64,000 bases of DNA from Neobacillus sp. SuZ13 (GCF_030123365.1 NZ_CP126107.1:4487501-4551500); one strand, 5' to 3'; positions 8,459-16,221 are shown, counted from the first letter of the stretch. Notes: generated from the sequence alone by a model not told the origin. Translations and numbers: made by a program.

Positions 8459-8557
8459 TGTGGATAAAGTTATTAACATTATACCCATTGAATCAGACAC
8501 TTTTCATCATTTTATAAACAAAGTAATCACAAGTTATCCACCAGATTATGTGGATAA
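8459..8557 (+). promoter_or_regulatory. DnaA boxes upstream of sda
   Basis: Three DnaA-box sequences: TTATCCACA on the minus strand at 8459-8467, TTATCCACC on the plus strand at 8534-8542, and TTATCCACA on the minus strand at 8549-8557. The last two are 6 bp apart and convergent. In B. subtilis, DnaA acts at the sda promoter to block sporulation during replication. A TATAAT at 8639-8644 is the likely -10 of sda. Confidence 0.8.
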
Positions 8558-8681
8558 ACGGAACGATTGTTCTACAGGAATAAATTTGGTAGATTTAGGG
8601 TACACCAATTGAACATACCATTTTATGTTTATCATTCCTATAATAGAACACTTTATTTGCAAATCGGAGGTGGAATTTGCC

Positions 8682-8822
8682 GTGAGAAAACTATCAGATG
8701 AATTACTAATTGAATCATATTTTAAAGCAAGAGAATTAAACCTAAGTCCTGAATTTATTGGACTAATTGAGTCAGAAATGCTCCGCCGTTCCTTATACCA
8801 TAAAATAAAAATGTCTTCATAA
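8682..8822 (+). CDS. sda: Sda, DNA-replication checkpoint inhibitor of sporulation kinase
   Basis: 46-residue helical-hairpin protein that binds histidine kinase KinA and blocks phosphorelay activation when DNA is damaged or replicating. The sequence (starting MRKLSDELLIESYFKA) is almost the textbook Sda N-terminus, and the RRSLYHKI tail is conserved. The start is GTG at 8682, preceded by GGAGGT; the open frame extends upstream to 8625, but that part precedes the ribosome binding site. DnaA boxes upstream fit the known control of sda. Confidence 0.95.
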   Translation: MRKLSDELLIESYFKARELNLSPEFIGLIESEMLRRSLYHKIKMSS

Positions 8823-8866
8823 CTTGGCCCTAATTGGGCTTTTCTTTTTGCCCATTTTTATTCGTA

Positions 8867-9646
8867 CTATCTAAAAACCCCAATTTTTTCTCCGACTTTT
8901 ATTTCTTTCGGGGTATGAATGGTTGAATCGATTTGAAAAATATCTTTTTCGAATAATAAGACAACCGTTGAACCGAAACTAAAGTAAGCCATTTCACTGC
9001 CCTTTTCTAATTCGGATCCTTTGTGTGTGGTTTCAATCGAATTAACAAACATTGCCCCAACCTTAACAATTGCTACATGCCCGTAATCTGTTTTAGCTTC
9101 AGTAATCACCCGATAATTCTTGGCAAGCGTTCGAACCCCATATTTTAATCCCAACTTATTGACAGGATATGATTTAGAGCCAAGTGTCCATTGCTTGGTG
9201 ACAATCCCATTTACTGGGCTATGTATGCGATGATAATGACTTGGGCTTAAATAAAGAATCATATATGTACCATGTATATATTTGGCTAATAACTCTTGGT
9301 CACCGAGCATTTCTTCGATGGAATACGTCTTCCCTTTGACCAGAATATCACTAGTCTTTCTAATTTGACCAACATCTTCAATAACAGCATCCACAGGGCT
9401 GACAACTGTTTCTTCACTTTTATCAATTATTCTTGCTTCCCTTTTCAATGTCCTAACAAATAAATCATGAAGAGTAGGATAATCTGATAACTCCTTCTCC
9501 ATTTCTTCTTGGTTTAAGCGATAAATCTTGGCGAAGGAAGGTATCATAAAACGACTAACAGAAGAACGAGCAAATCTTCTTAAAATAACTGATGTCCACC
9601 TGCCATTTGTTAACTCAATCATAAAACGATAAAGACCTTGAATCAT
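8867..9646 (-). CDS. psd: Phosphatidylserine decarboxylase proenzyme
   Basis: Converts phosphatidylserine to phosphatidylethanolamine. The proenzyme (259 residues) cleaves itself at the FGST motif, here residues 224-227, so the pyruvoyl group would form at Ser226. Asp86 (SPVDA) and His142 (HRIHSPVNG) fit the processing triad. The gene is divergent from pssA, which makes its substrate, so the two form a phosphatidylethanolamine module. Confidence 0.95.
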   Translation of the reverse strand: MIQGLYRFMIELTNGRWTSVILRRFARSSVSRFMIPSFAKIYRLNQEEMEKELSDYPTLHDLFVRTLKREARIIDKSEETVVSPVDAVIEDVGQIRKTSDILVKGKTYSIEEMLGDQELLAKYIHGTYMILYLSPSHYHRIHSPVNGIVTKQWTLGSKSYPVNKLGLKYGVRTLAKNYRVITEAKTDYGHVAIVKVGAMFVNSIETTHKGSELEKGSEMAYFSFGSTVVLLFEKDIFQIDSTIHTPKEIKVGEKIGVFR

Positions 9647-9677
9647 CGAACTACCCCCAAATAGTGTAAAAATACTC

Positions 9678-9706
9678 TTTACGAAAAGACATAAAACGCT
9701 TAGAAT
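9678..9706 (+). promoter_or_regulatory. Possible sigma-A promoter of pssA
   Basis: TTTACG at 9678-9683 and TAGAAT at 9701-9706 with a 17-bp spacer, 68 bases before the pssA start. Confidence 0.45.
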
Positions 9707-9773
9707 TAAATATTATAGAATAAATTAACGAATTTGAATTCCCTTTTGGCTTAAAAAAGGAGTGATGTGGAGC

Positions 9774-10313
9774 ATGTTTTTGTTGGACGTACTTGATCAA
9801 ACAATAAAAAAACTTAAATCGCAAACAGCAAATGTACTCACCTTAACAAACTTATCGCTTGGCGGATTTGCAATAATATTCGGGCTCCATGGGAATTTAA
9901 GATTAAGCTTGCTGTTAATTTTTATTGCGGCATTGGCGGATCGTTTTGATGGCATGATTGCACGAAAGTTTAACATCGAATCGGAATTAGGCAAACAGTT
10001 AGATTCCATGAGTGATATTATATCATTTGGTGTAGCACCAGCACTATTACTATATCAAGGAATTTTACATGAATTTGGCGGACCGGGTTCATTTTTTACC
10101 GTTTTCTACATTGGATGTGGAGCTTTCAGATTAGCCCGCTTCAATATATCTGAGAGCAATGGATATTTTACAGGTTTACCTATTACCGCAGCAGGTTGCT
10201 TGGCCACTCTTAGCTACTTGGTCATACCTTATATTCCATCGCAATCATTCCTATTTATTACCATCATTCTATCTTTCCTTATGGTAAGTCCATTTAAACT
10301 GAAAAAAGTCTAA
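9774..10313 (+). CDS. pssA: CDP-diacylglycerol-serine O-phosphatidyltransferase
   Basis: Membrane enzyme making phosphatidylserine from CDP-diacylglycerol and serine. The CDP-alcohol phosphatidyltransferase signature D-x2-DG-x2-AR-x8-G-x3-D-x3-D is complete (from DRFDGMIAR to QLDSMSD). Several hydrophobic segments span the protein. I chose ATG 9774 (179 residues) after AAGGAG; GTG 9762 and ATG 9765 in the same frame are alternatives, but they overlap the ribosome binding site. Confidence 0.93.
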   Translation: MFLLDVLDQTIKKLKSQTANVLTLTNLSLGGFAIIFGLHGNLRLSLLLIFIAALADRFDGMIARKFNIESELGKQLDSMSDIISFGVAPALLLYQGILHEFGGPGSFFTVFYIGCGAFRLARFNISESNGYFTGLPITAAGCLATLSYLVIPYIPSQSFLFITIILSFLMVSPFKLKKV

Positions 10314-10328
10314 TTATTGAACTTAAGG

Positions 10329-10357
10329 CATCCATCACACCAACGATGGATGTTTTT
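10329..10357 (+). terminator. Terminator of pssA
   Basis: CATCCATC pairs with GATGGATG and is followed by eight T, just after the pssA stop. Confidence 0.88.
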
Positions 10358-10396
10358 TTTCTGGTTATAATTTCAAACCAAAGTGATTTTTTGCCA

Positions 10397-10421
10397 CTGT
10401 TGATTGGAGCGGAAATCAACA
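10397..10421 (+). repeat. Minimal R1 remnant (both ends, no interior)
   Basis: The 25-base CTGTTGATTGGAGCGG followed by AAATCAACA joins one R1 end (CTGTTGATTGGAGCGGAA, as in copy b) to the other (GGAAATCAACAG, complement of the start of copy c). It looks like an R1 element that lost its interior. Confidence 0.6.
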
Positions 10422-10553
10422 TACTAGTTATTAACATTACCGTCAAAAAAATGTCTCGCAAATAAAAAAGTTTATGGACAGACACAATTTCCCTTTTCCT
10501 TCATAGGAATTAATAATAGGCGAAATAGCCAAAAAAGACGGGGGTAGATATGG

Positions 10554-11267
10554 ATGTCTGGAATCTTAACAGCTCTCGGATATTTAATGAAAGAATTTTT
10601 ATTCCTTGTCTCCTATGTAAAAAATAATGCCTTTCCACAACCCCTATCTGCTGCAGAAGAAAGAAAATATCTTCGCTTAATGGCAGAAGGGGATTCACAT
10701 GCGCGTAATATGCTAATTGAACACAATTTGAGATTGGTCGCGCATATAGTAAAGAAATTCGAAAACACAGGGGAAGACTCGGAAGATTTAATTTCGATTG
10801 GAACGATTGGTTTAATTAAGGCGATTGAGAGTTACTCAGAGGGAAAAGGCACAAAGCTAGCAACCTATGCCGCACGGTGTATCGAGAACGAAATTTTGAT
10901 GCATTTAAGGGCCCTTAAAAAAACAAAAAAAGATGTTTCCTTACATGATCCAATTGGTCAAGATAAGGAAGGAAACGAAATATCATTAATCGATGTATTA
11001 AAATCAGAATCTGAAGATGTAATTGATACGATTCAGTTGAACATGGAACTTGAGAAAGTAAAGAAATACATTGAAGTTCTTGATGATCGAGAAAAAGAAG
11101 TAATTGTCGGACGCTTCGGTCTAGACCTGCAAAAGGAAAAAACACAAAGAGAAATTGCGAAAGAATTGGGAATATCAAGAAGCTATGTCTCCAGAATTGA
11201 AAAACGCGCCTTAATGAAAATGTTCCATGAATTCTATCGGGCTGAGAAAGAAAAAAAGAAAAAGTAA
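10554..11267 (+). CDS. sigK: RNA polymerase sporulation sigma factor SigK (pro-sigma-K), uninterrupted
   Basis: Late mother-cell sigma factor. The 237-residue protein carries a hydrophobic pro-sequence of about 20 residues (to LVS just before YVKNNAFPQPL) that SpoIVFB removes. Region 2 (NLRLVAHIVKKFE to YAARCIENEILMHLR) and the region 4 helix-turn-helix (REIAKELGISRSYVSRIEKRAL) are intact. In B. subtilis the gene is split by the skin element; here it is contiguous and no recombinase lies nearby. ATG 10554 follows a GGGGG ribosome binding site. An R2 repeat begins a few bases after the stop. Confidence 0.97.
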   Translation: MSGILTALGYLMKEFLFLVSYVKNNAFPQPLSAAEERKYLRLMAEGDSHARNMLIEHNLRLVAHIVKKFENTGEDSEDLISIGTIGLIKAIESYSEGKGTKLATYAARCIENEILMHLRALKKTKKDVSLHDPIGQDKEGNEISLIDVLKSESEDVIDTIQLNMELEKVKKYIEVLDDREKEVIVGRFGLDLQKEKTQREIAKELGISRSYVSRIEKRALMKMFHEFYRAEKEKKKK

Positions 11268-11273
11268 GAACAA

Positions 11274-11415
11274 AAAGCGTAAGCGCCCGTTTAGCGGCGT
11301 ATGGACTGGAGCGCTCCAACCGAGATAAAGGAAACACGGAGCTCAAGTCGATTCGATGTTGACTTATCGTAGGGAGGAGAGCGAAGTACACTAGCCGCTG
11401 GGCGCTGGAGCTGGA
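11274..11415 (+). repeat. R2 intergenic repeat, copy a
   Basis: GC-rich element of about 140 bp. It starts AAAGCGTAAGCGCCC, contains TAGCGGCGTATGG, GGAGCGCTCCAACCGAGAT and GACTTATCGTAGGG, and ends near TAGCCGCTGGGCGCTGG. TAGCGGC/GCCGCTA and other arms can pair. It begins seven bases after the sigK stop. The only other copy seen is at 61373-61519, in the same orientation after spoVB. Confidence 0.85.
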
Positions 11416-11475
11416 TTCAGAGAACTATTTCAATTTATCCATAATAATTATATTATAATTTTGTATTTAACAGAA

Positions 11476-11506
11476 AAAACAGAGCCGAAAGTTTATTTCA
11501 GCTCTG
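11476..11506 (-). terminator. Terminator overlapping the lipoprotein stop codon
   Basis: On the minus strand AACAGAGCTGAAA (end of the coding sequence) pairs with TTTCGGCTCTGTT and is followed by T-rich sequence, so the stop codon lies in the loop region. Confidence 0.8.
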
Positions 11507-12470
11507 TTTTTCCATTCTGCATCGGATTATTCCATTTAACTCCACCATCTATCGATTCATATATATCATTATTTATAGTGGTGAAGGCTATTTGGTTAGG
11601 ATCTTGCGGATTGACTGCTAAGAAAGTAATTGGATTTTCATAATCAAGGAATGGAATCTCGATATTTTTTTGTTCACCAGTTGCAGGATTAATCGTTTTT
11701 AATAATATTTTCTTGTTTTCCACACTTGAGAATAAAACTGTATCACCGCTAAATGTAAGAGACGTTACCATAAATGGATTTGTAATCTGTTTCATCGTAT
11801 TTCCGTTATCGGTTGAATAATAAATACCAGACCGTGTCGGCATCGCGATGATATCCCCATTTTTCGGATGAACGGCAATCCTCCCATAGGAATCCGCATT
11901 AAAATTCTTTAGTGTACTATTTTTCCACGTGGCCCCATTATCCTTAGAATAGTTCAGACCTTGACCTAAGGTTTTTGCCTTTGGATCTTCTTTAATAACA
12001 TAGAGCCCTTTTCCTGAATAACTTGCGCCCATGAAATGAAAAAGCGACTGACCGTAGAAGGATAATTTACTGATAGTTTGTCCTTTATTGACACTTTGAA
12101 TGATACCAAGTGGGTCCTTTAATCCCGAACCTTTTTGCGGGTGTCCGCTTGCAATAAAACCAGTACTTACAGCTTGAAAACTATAATATTCATGTTGGTT
12201 CGTTGTTGTTTCAAACCAATTTGAACCGTTAAACATTTTTAGGCCCTTATCTGTCGCTACGTACAAAGCAAAATCATTTCCTGGATAACCAATACCAAGA
12301 ATCTGTCCTACTTTTAATGATTTCGCATGAATAATATCATAGGTTTCTTTTTCTTTCTTTTCTTGCTGTGGCTGCTGCTTTTTTTCTGGGCTTGTGCCTT
12401 GACAACCTGAGGCCACTAGCAGCAGGATTCCGGTCAACATTGCAAGAAAGACTTTCATTGTTTTCTTCAC
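11493..12470 (-). CDS. Lipoprotein with BNR/sialidase-like beta-propeller repeats
   Basis: 325-residue secreted lipoprotein. The signal peptide ends in the lipobox LVASGC, so Cys23 should be lipid-modified and the protein anchored outside the membrane. The mature part has repeated segments typical of BNR/photosystem-assembly-type propellers (YSKDNGATWKN, YSTDNGNTMKQ, YESIDGGVKWNN). I believe related Bacillus proteins are annotated as a glycosylhydrolase-like family, but I see no catalytic residues that would prove an enzyme. It lies 35 bases downstream of a response regulator gene and is probably co-transcribed. Confidence 0.8.
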   Translation of the reverse strand: MKKTMKVFLAMLTGILLLVASGCQGTSPEKKQQPQQEKKEKETYDIIHAKSLKVGQILGIGYPGNDFALYVATDKGLKMFNGSNWFETTTNQHEYYSFQAVSTGFIASGHPQKGSGLKDPLGIIQSVNKGQTISKLSFYGQSLFHFMGASYSGKGLYVIKEDPKAKTLGQGLNYSKDNGATWKNSTLKNFNADSYGRIAVHPKNGDIIAMPTRSGIYYSTDNGNTMKQITNPFMVTSLTFSGDTVLFSSVENKKILLKTINPATGEQKNIEIPFLDYENPITFLAVNPQDPNQIAFTTINNDIYESIDGGVKWNNPMQNGKTELK

Positions 12471-12505
12471 TTTTTTCCCTCCATACTAAACTATGAGGTA
12501 TTCAT

Positions 12506-13189
12506 TTATGAATCCTTATCCATCCACTTATACCCCAGTCCCCATACGGTTGTCAAATATTCATCAACTGGAAATTCTGTTTTTCGTAATTTATCTCGTA
12601 AATTCCGAACATGGGAATCAATTGTCCGGTCCTCTGCCTGAGCAGCATAACCCCAGATTGATGTCAATAGATGTTCCCGTGTAAACACTTTATTCTGATT
12701 TTTAAGTAAAAGCGCTAATAAAGCAAATTCTTTTGGTGTCACAGGGATTTGCTGATTATTGAAAGAAACACTGAAAGAGTCCTCATTCAATTCAAGACCC
12801 TTAAAGCCAATTATTCCTGTATAACCTGTTTTTCTTCTTAAAACGGCATCAATACGAGCAAGTAATTCTTCTTCATCAAAAGGTTTTGAAATATAGTCAT
12901 CCGCACCCATGTTTAAACCCTTTACAATATCATTTTTTTCACTTCGTGCAGTCAGCATGATGATTGGGATGTCCCAGTTTTTTCGAATTTCCTGGCATGC
13001 TTCCCAGCCATCCATTTCAGGCATCATTACATCTAACAAAATGATTTCAGCTTTCTTCTCTTCTTGCAAATAATGAATTGCCTGCAAAGCAGTTGTCATT
13101 TTTATGCAGCTATATCCCTTGGGAGTTAGATAAAGGGAAAGTAAATCTAACATTCTTGGTTCATCGTCTACGAGTAGTATTTTTTTCAC
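12506..13189 (-). CDS. Response regulator, OmpR/PhoB family (no partner kinase in the window)
   Basis: 227-residue two-domain regulator. The receiver has acidic pocket Asp8/Asp9, phosphoacceptor Asp53 (LLDVMMPEMDG), Thr80 and Lys102 (SKPF). A winged-helix Trans_reg_C domain fills about residues 130-225 (REHLLTSIWG, DSHVRNLRDKLRK). The usual adjacent histidine kinase is absent: a lipoprotein gene follows and an M3 peptidase is divergent. The regulator may control the lipoprotein or answer to a distant kinase. Confidence 0.9.
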   Translation of the reverse strand: MKKILLVDDEPRMLDLLSLYLTPKGYSCIKMTTALQAIHYLQEEKKAEIILLDVMMPEMDGWEACQEIRKNWDIPIIMLTARSEKNDIVKGLNMGADDYISKPFDEEELLARIDAVLRRKTGYTGIIGFKGLELNEDSFSVSFNNQQIPVTPKEFALLALLLKNQNKVFTREHLLTSIWGYAAQAEDRTIDSHVRNLRDKLRKTEFPVDEYLTTVWGLGYKWMDKDS

Positions 13190-13370
13190 GAACTTTCACT
13201 CCCATAAATAGAAATCTAGAATTAAATTATACTATATACAAACTAATACAAATATGAAGATAATAGTAATTTCCACCGCTTCGATCTATCCTTCGGAAAG
13301 CGTGGTGTATAGAATTTTTTGAAAAATATTTATATAATTAAGTTGTAAATACATAAAGGGGGTATATAGA

Positions 13371-15167
13371 ATGACAACCACTCCATATTTGGATGTTTGG
13401 GACCTGGACATAATTTTTAAAGGTGGCAGTGAGTCCGCAGAATTTGCAAACCACTTAATCCTCACCTCAGAATTAATAGCGCAATTCCAAGCAAAAGTGA
13501 ATAACTGGTCGCCACTCAATTCCACTGAGGACGCAAAACTCTTGAAAGAATTACTTGAAGACTTTGAACATGCGGCTAAAAAGCTGCGTCAAGCAGGTGC
13601 CTTTGTTGGGTGTTTACAGGCACAAAATACAGACGATAAAAAGGCTTATAACCTGGACGCGAAAGTAACCAGCTTAAGTGCTGCCTTCCAAACAGCTCTT
13701 AGTAAGTTTGACAGTTCATTAACATCGATCACTGATGCTGTTTGGACGAAGCTATTAGCGGATGAACAACTAAATGTACTTTCTTACATATTAACGGAAC
13801 GGCGTGAACGTGCAAAAGACAAACTCTCTAAAGAAGAGGAAGCATTAATTAGTGCCCTTGGAGTGGATGGTTATCATAGCTGGGGTCAGTTGTATGATTT
13901 AATCGTAGGAAAAATAAAAATTCCTTTTAACGAAAACGGAGAAGAGAAACTGCTGTCAGTCGGTCAGGCTTTTAACAAATTTTCAAACCCTGACAGGGAT
14001 ATCCGTGCAGCAATTTTTGCGAATTGGGAGAAGGCTTGGGGAGAACAGACTGACTTTTTAGCCAAAACCCTTAATCATCTTTCTGGCTTTCGCTTAAGCG
14101 TTTACCAGAAAAGAGGCTGGCAGGATATATTGAAAGAGCCGCTCAGTATTAACCGTATGGAAAAAGGAACGCTGGAAACCATGTGGGCGGTCATTTCGAA
14201 TAATAAACAAAAACTCGTTAAGTATTTAGAGCGGAAAGCATCGCTCTTAGGAATTGAAAAAATGAGTTGGTACGATTTAGATGCCCCCTATGGAAAAACG
14301 GCTTCACAGGTTACTTATCAAGAAGGAGCTGAATTTATCACACAGAACTTCGCGATTTTCGGTGAGAAAATGGCTTCTTTCGCTCGAAAAGCTTTTGAGG
14401 AGCGATGGATTGAGGGGGAAGATCGTCCTGGAAAAGCACCTGGCGGCTTTTGTACCTTCTTTCCGGAAAGTAATCAGTCTCGCATTTTCATGACTTACTC
14501 AGGAACACCATCAAACGTTTCAACATTGGCACATGAACTAGGTCATGGCTTCCACACATTTGCTATGAAGGGTGTCCATCATCTTAACCGCAATTATGCG
14601 ATGAATGTTGCTGAAACGGCTTCAACCTTTGCTGAAATGATAGTTGCAGATGCAGCAGTGAAAAATGCAAAGAATGAAGAGGAAAAGCTGGTTCTTCTTG
14701 ATGATAAAATTCAAAGAACAGTTGCTTTATTGATGAATATTCATGCACGCTTCTTGTTTGAAACCCGCTTTTATGCGGAAAGAAAACAAGGTCCTGTCGC
14801 GGTAGAACGTTTAAATGAGTTAATGCTTGAAGCTCAAAAAGAGGCCTATAACGATGCATTAGAAGAGTATCACCCATTATTCTGGGCTTCGAAACTACAC
14901 TTCTTTATTACCGGGGTTCCGTTTTATAATTTCCCGTATACATTTGGTTTTCTTTTCTCACTTGGCATTTATGCACAGGCGCTAGAGGAAGGCAAAGGTT
15001 ATGAAGAAAAGTACATTGCCCTATTAAGGGATACAGCATCAATGTCAGTCGAAGACCTGGCAAAGAAACATTTACAAGTTGATTTAACCCAACCAGATTT
15101 CTGGGAGAAAGCCGTTCGAATTTGTCTTGATGATGTTGATGAATTCTTAATGCTAACAGATAAATAA
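13371..15167 (+). CDS. M3 family oligoendopeptidase (PepF-like)
   Basis: Cytoplasmic zinc metallopeptidase of 598 residues that cleaves short peptides. The zinc site HELGH is at residues 388-392, and the third ligand is the glutamate of NVAETAST about 24-28 residues later, as in thimet/PepF enzymes. The N-terminal third is helical. No signal peptide is seen. ATG 13371 follows AAGGGGG. It is monocistronic, with a terminator directly after it. In B. subtilis the corresponding family member is not at this locus. Confidence 0.92.
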   Translation: MTTTPYLDVWDLDIIFKGGSESAEFANHLILTSELIAQFQAKVNNWSPLNSTEDAKLLKELLEDFEHAAKKLRQAGAFVGCLQAQNTDDKKAYNLDAKVTSLSAAFQTALSKFDSSLTSITDAVWTKLLADEQLNVLSYILTERRERAKDKLSKEEEALISALGVDGYHSWGQLYDLIVGKIKIPFNENGEEKLLSVGQAFNKFSNPDRDIRAAIFANWEKAWGEQTDFLAKTLNHLSGFRLSVYQKRGWQDILKEPLSINRMEKGTLETMWAVISNNKQKLVKYLERKASLLGIEKMSWYDLDAPYGKTASQVTYQEGAEFITQNFAIFGEKMASFARKAFEERWIEGEDRPGKAPGGFCTFFPESNQSRIFMTYSGTPSNVSTLAHELGHGFHTFAMKGVHHLNRNYAMNVAETASTFAEMIVADAAVKNAKNEEEKLVLLDDKIQRTVALLMNIHARFLFETRFYAERKQGPVAVERLNELMLEAQKEAYNDALEEYHPLFWASKLHFFITGVPFYNFPYTFGFLFSLGIYAQALEEGKGYEEKYIALLRDTASMSVEDLAKKHLQVDLTQPDFWEKAVRICLDDVDEFLMLTDK

Positions 15168-15175
15168 AGAAAAAT

Positions 15176-15208
15176 AAAAGCATCGACCGATTTGAATGGT
15201 CGATGCTT
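15176..15208. terminator. Bidirectional terminator after the M3 peptidase
   Basis: AAGCATCGACC pairs with GGTCGATGCTT. T-rich sequence follows on the plus strand and TTTTATTTT on the minus strand, so it can also end the small-gene cluster reading towards it. Confidence 0.85.
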
Positions 15209-15213
15209 ACTTT

Positions 15214-15291
15214 TTATTCAACACTAAGTTCAGCTGAAATTACGCAGCCGATCGCCGCAGTAATGACGATTGCCATCACAACCATGAACAT
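15214..15291 (-). CDS. Small hydrophobic peptide, 25 residues
   Basis: ATG at 15291 is preceded by GGGGTGGAG. The peptide MFMVVMAIVITAAIGCVISA plus ELSVE is a single predicted membrane helix with a short acidic tail. I do not recognise it. It is last in a run of minus-strand micro-ORFs and ends just before the bidirectional terminator. It could be a small membrane protein; its coding status needs expression data. Confidence 0.45.
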   Translation of the reverse strand: MFMVVMAIVITAAIGCVISAELSVE

Positions 15292-15426
15292 ACTCTCCAC
15301 CCCTTAGATAGATCCTGTTCTTTCTAATTTGAATTTATCATATTTTCACAGTATCTATCGGAGGGAAATTTGAACATTTCGTTAACAAAAACTTTAAGCT
15401 ATTAGTAATTAAATTTAACAATGATC

Positions 15427-15489
15427 TCATCTTGAACTTCTTTTCTTTAGTATAAAGAATAGCGACAAGAATAAGATATGCAGCGGCAT
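15427..15489 (-). CDS. 20-residue peptide resembling the YrzI N-terminus
   Basis: ATG at 15489 follows TTAGGAGG with seven-base spacing, an excellent ribosome binding site. The product is MPLHILFLSLFFILKKRSSR. It aligns loosely with the YrzI start (MTLNILFFTITFKKRE): hydrophobic stretch followed by KKR, but the C-terminal half with QEMVEKLYEQNKD is missing. It may be a truncated paralogue or an independent small membrane peptide. Confidence 0.4.
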   Translation of the reverse strand: MPLHILFLSLFFILKKRSSR

Positions 15490-15517
15490 CTCGTTACCTC
15501 CTAATTTTTATGTTCAG

Positions 15518-15580
15518 CTAGGTGGTATCCTTCATAATCCAGAAACTTGCACCCCGACCTTGCATTAATAAAAACCTCAT
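15518..15580 (-). CDS. Possible 20-residue peptide
   Basis: ATG at 15580 preceded by AAAGGTGG with a nine-base spacer; the product is MRFLLMQGRGASFWIMKDTT. No recognisable family. It lies between the YrzI array and the 15427-15489 peptide. Weak support beyond the ribosome binding site. Confidence 0.25.
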   Translation of the reverse strand: MRFLLMQGRGASFWIMKDTT

Positions 15581-15619
15581 ATATAAAACCACCTTTCTTT
15601 TTATCAAATTTTTAACTAA

Positions 15620-15760
15620 TTACATGCTGCGGAAAATGGATGCTTGACGGTCTTTGTTTTGTTCATAAAGCTTCTCAACCATTTCTTGATGATTAGCTTC
15701 TTCTCTACTTACTACTCTTTTCTTAATCGTGATCGAAAAGAAGATGATATTTAGAGTCAT
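15620..15760 (-). CDS. yrzI: YrzI family small protein, copy 1 of 3
   Basis: 46 residues, beginning MTLNIIFFSITIKKR and containing NHQEMVEKLYEQNKDRQ. It matches the Bacillus YrzI family (called a probable small sporulation protein in family databases, with tandem arrays in the B. cereus group). A hydrophobic N-terminus, a basic KKR patch and an acidic amphipathic C-terminal half are visible. ATG 15760 follows AAGGAAGTG. This is the most diverged of the three copies (C-terminus ASIFRSM instead of ISMYRYM). Confidence 0.85.
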   Translation of the reverse strand: MTLNIIFFSITIKKRVVSREEANHQEMVEKLYEQNKDRQASIFRSM

Positions 15761-15805
15761 TTTTGTTCACTTCCTTGTTTCAGTCTTTTAATTTAAGTAT
15801 TTCCA

Positions 15806-15946
15806 TTACATATAGCGGTACATGGAAATTTGCTTATCCTTGTTTTGCTCATAAAGCTTTTCAACCATTTCCTGGTGGATAGATTCATCTGTGCTTACTT
15901 TTCGTTTCCTAATTGTGACCGAAAAGAAGATTATATTTAGAGTCAT
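15806..15946 (-). CDS. yrzI: YrzI family small protein, copy 2 of 3
   Basis: 46 residues, beginning MTLNIIFFSVTIRKRK and ending KQISMYRYM. ATG 15946 follows AAGGATGTG. The central QEMVEKLYEQNKDKQ block is identical to copy 3 and nearly identical to copy 1. The genes are 38-45 bases apart, consistent with one transcript that arose by tandem duplication. Confidence 0.87.
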   Translation of the reverse strand: MTLNIIFFSVTIRKRKVSTDESIHQEMVEKLYEQNKDKQISMYRYM

Positions 15947-15984
15947 TCTGTTCACATCCTTAATTTATTCCTTAAGTATTTCCA

Positions 15985-16125
15985 TTACATATAGCGATAC
16001 ATGGAAATTTGTTTATCTTTGTTTTGTTCATAAAGCTTTTCAACCATTTCCTGGTTTGCAGCCTCTTGAAGACTGATCTCACGTTTTTTAAATGTAATCG
16101 TGAAGAAGAGTATATTCAGGGTCAT
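15985..16125 (-). CDS. yrzI: YrzI family small protein, copy 3 of 3
   Basis: 46 residues, beginning MTLNILFFTITFKKRE. ATG 16125 follows a near-perfect AAGGAGGTGGG. The frame stays open upstream to 16218, but that part lies before the ribosome binding site and is not conserved in the sister copies, so the start is secure. It is the first YrzI copy of the array and has the strongest ribosome binding site. Confidence 0.87.
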   Translation of the reverse strand: MTLNILFFTITFKKREISLQEAANQEMVEKLYEQNKDKQISMYRYM

Positions 16126-16221
16126 TGGGTCCCACCTCCTTAAAAAACTTTCATAATCTAGCCGCAACAAGTTTAATTTATGCTGCACATATCCAAAATG
16201 CTCGTAAAAAGGGCACAAAAA

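Noticed and set aside
10915..11391. 158-codon minus-strand frame opposite sigK
   Set aside because: It lies antisense to the highly conserved sigK gene and into the R2 repeat; the composition is that of a shadow frame.
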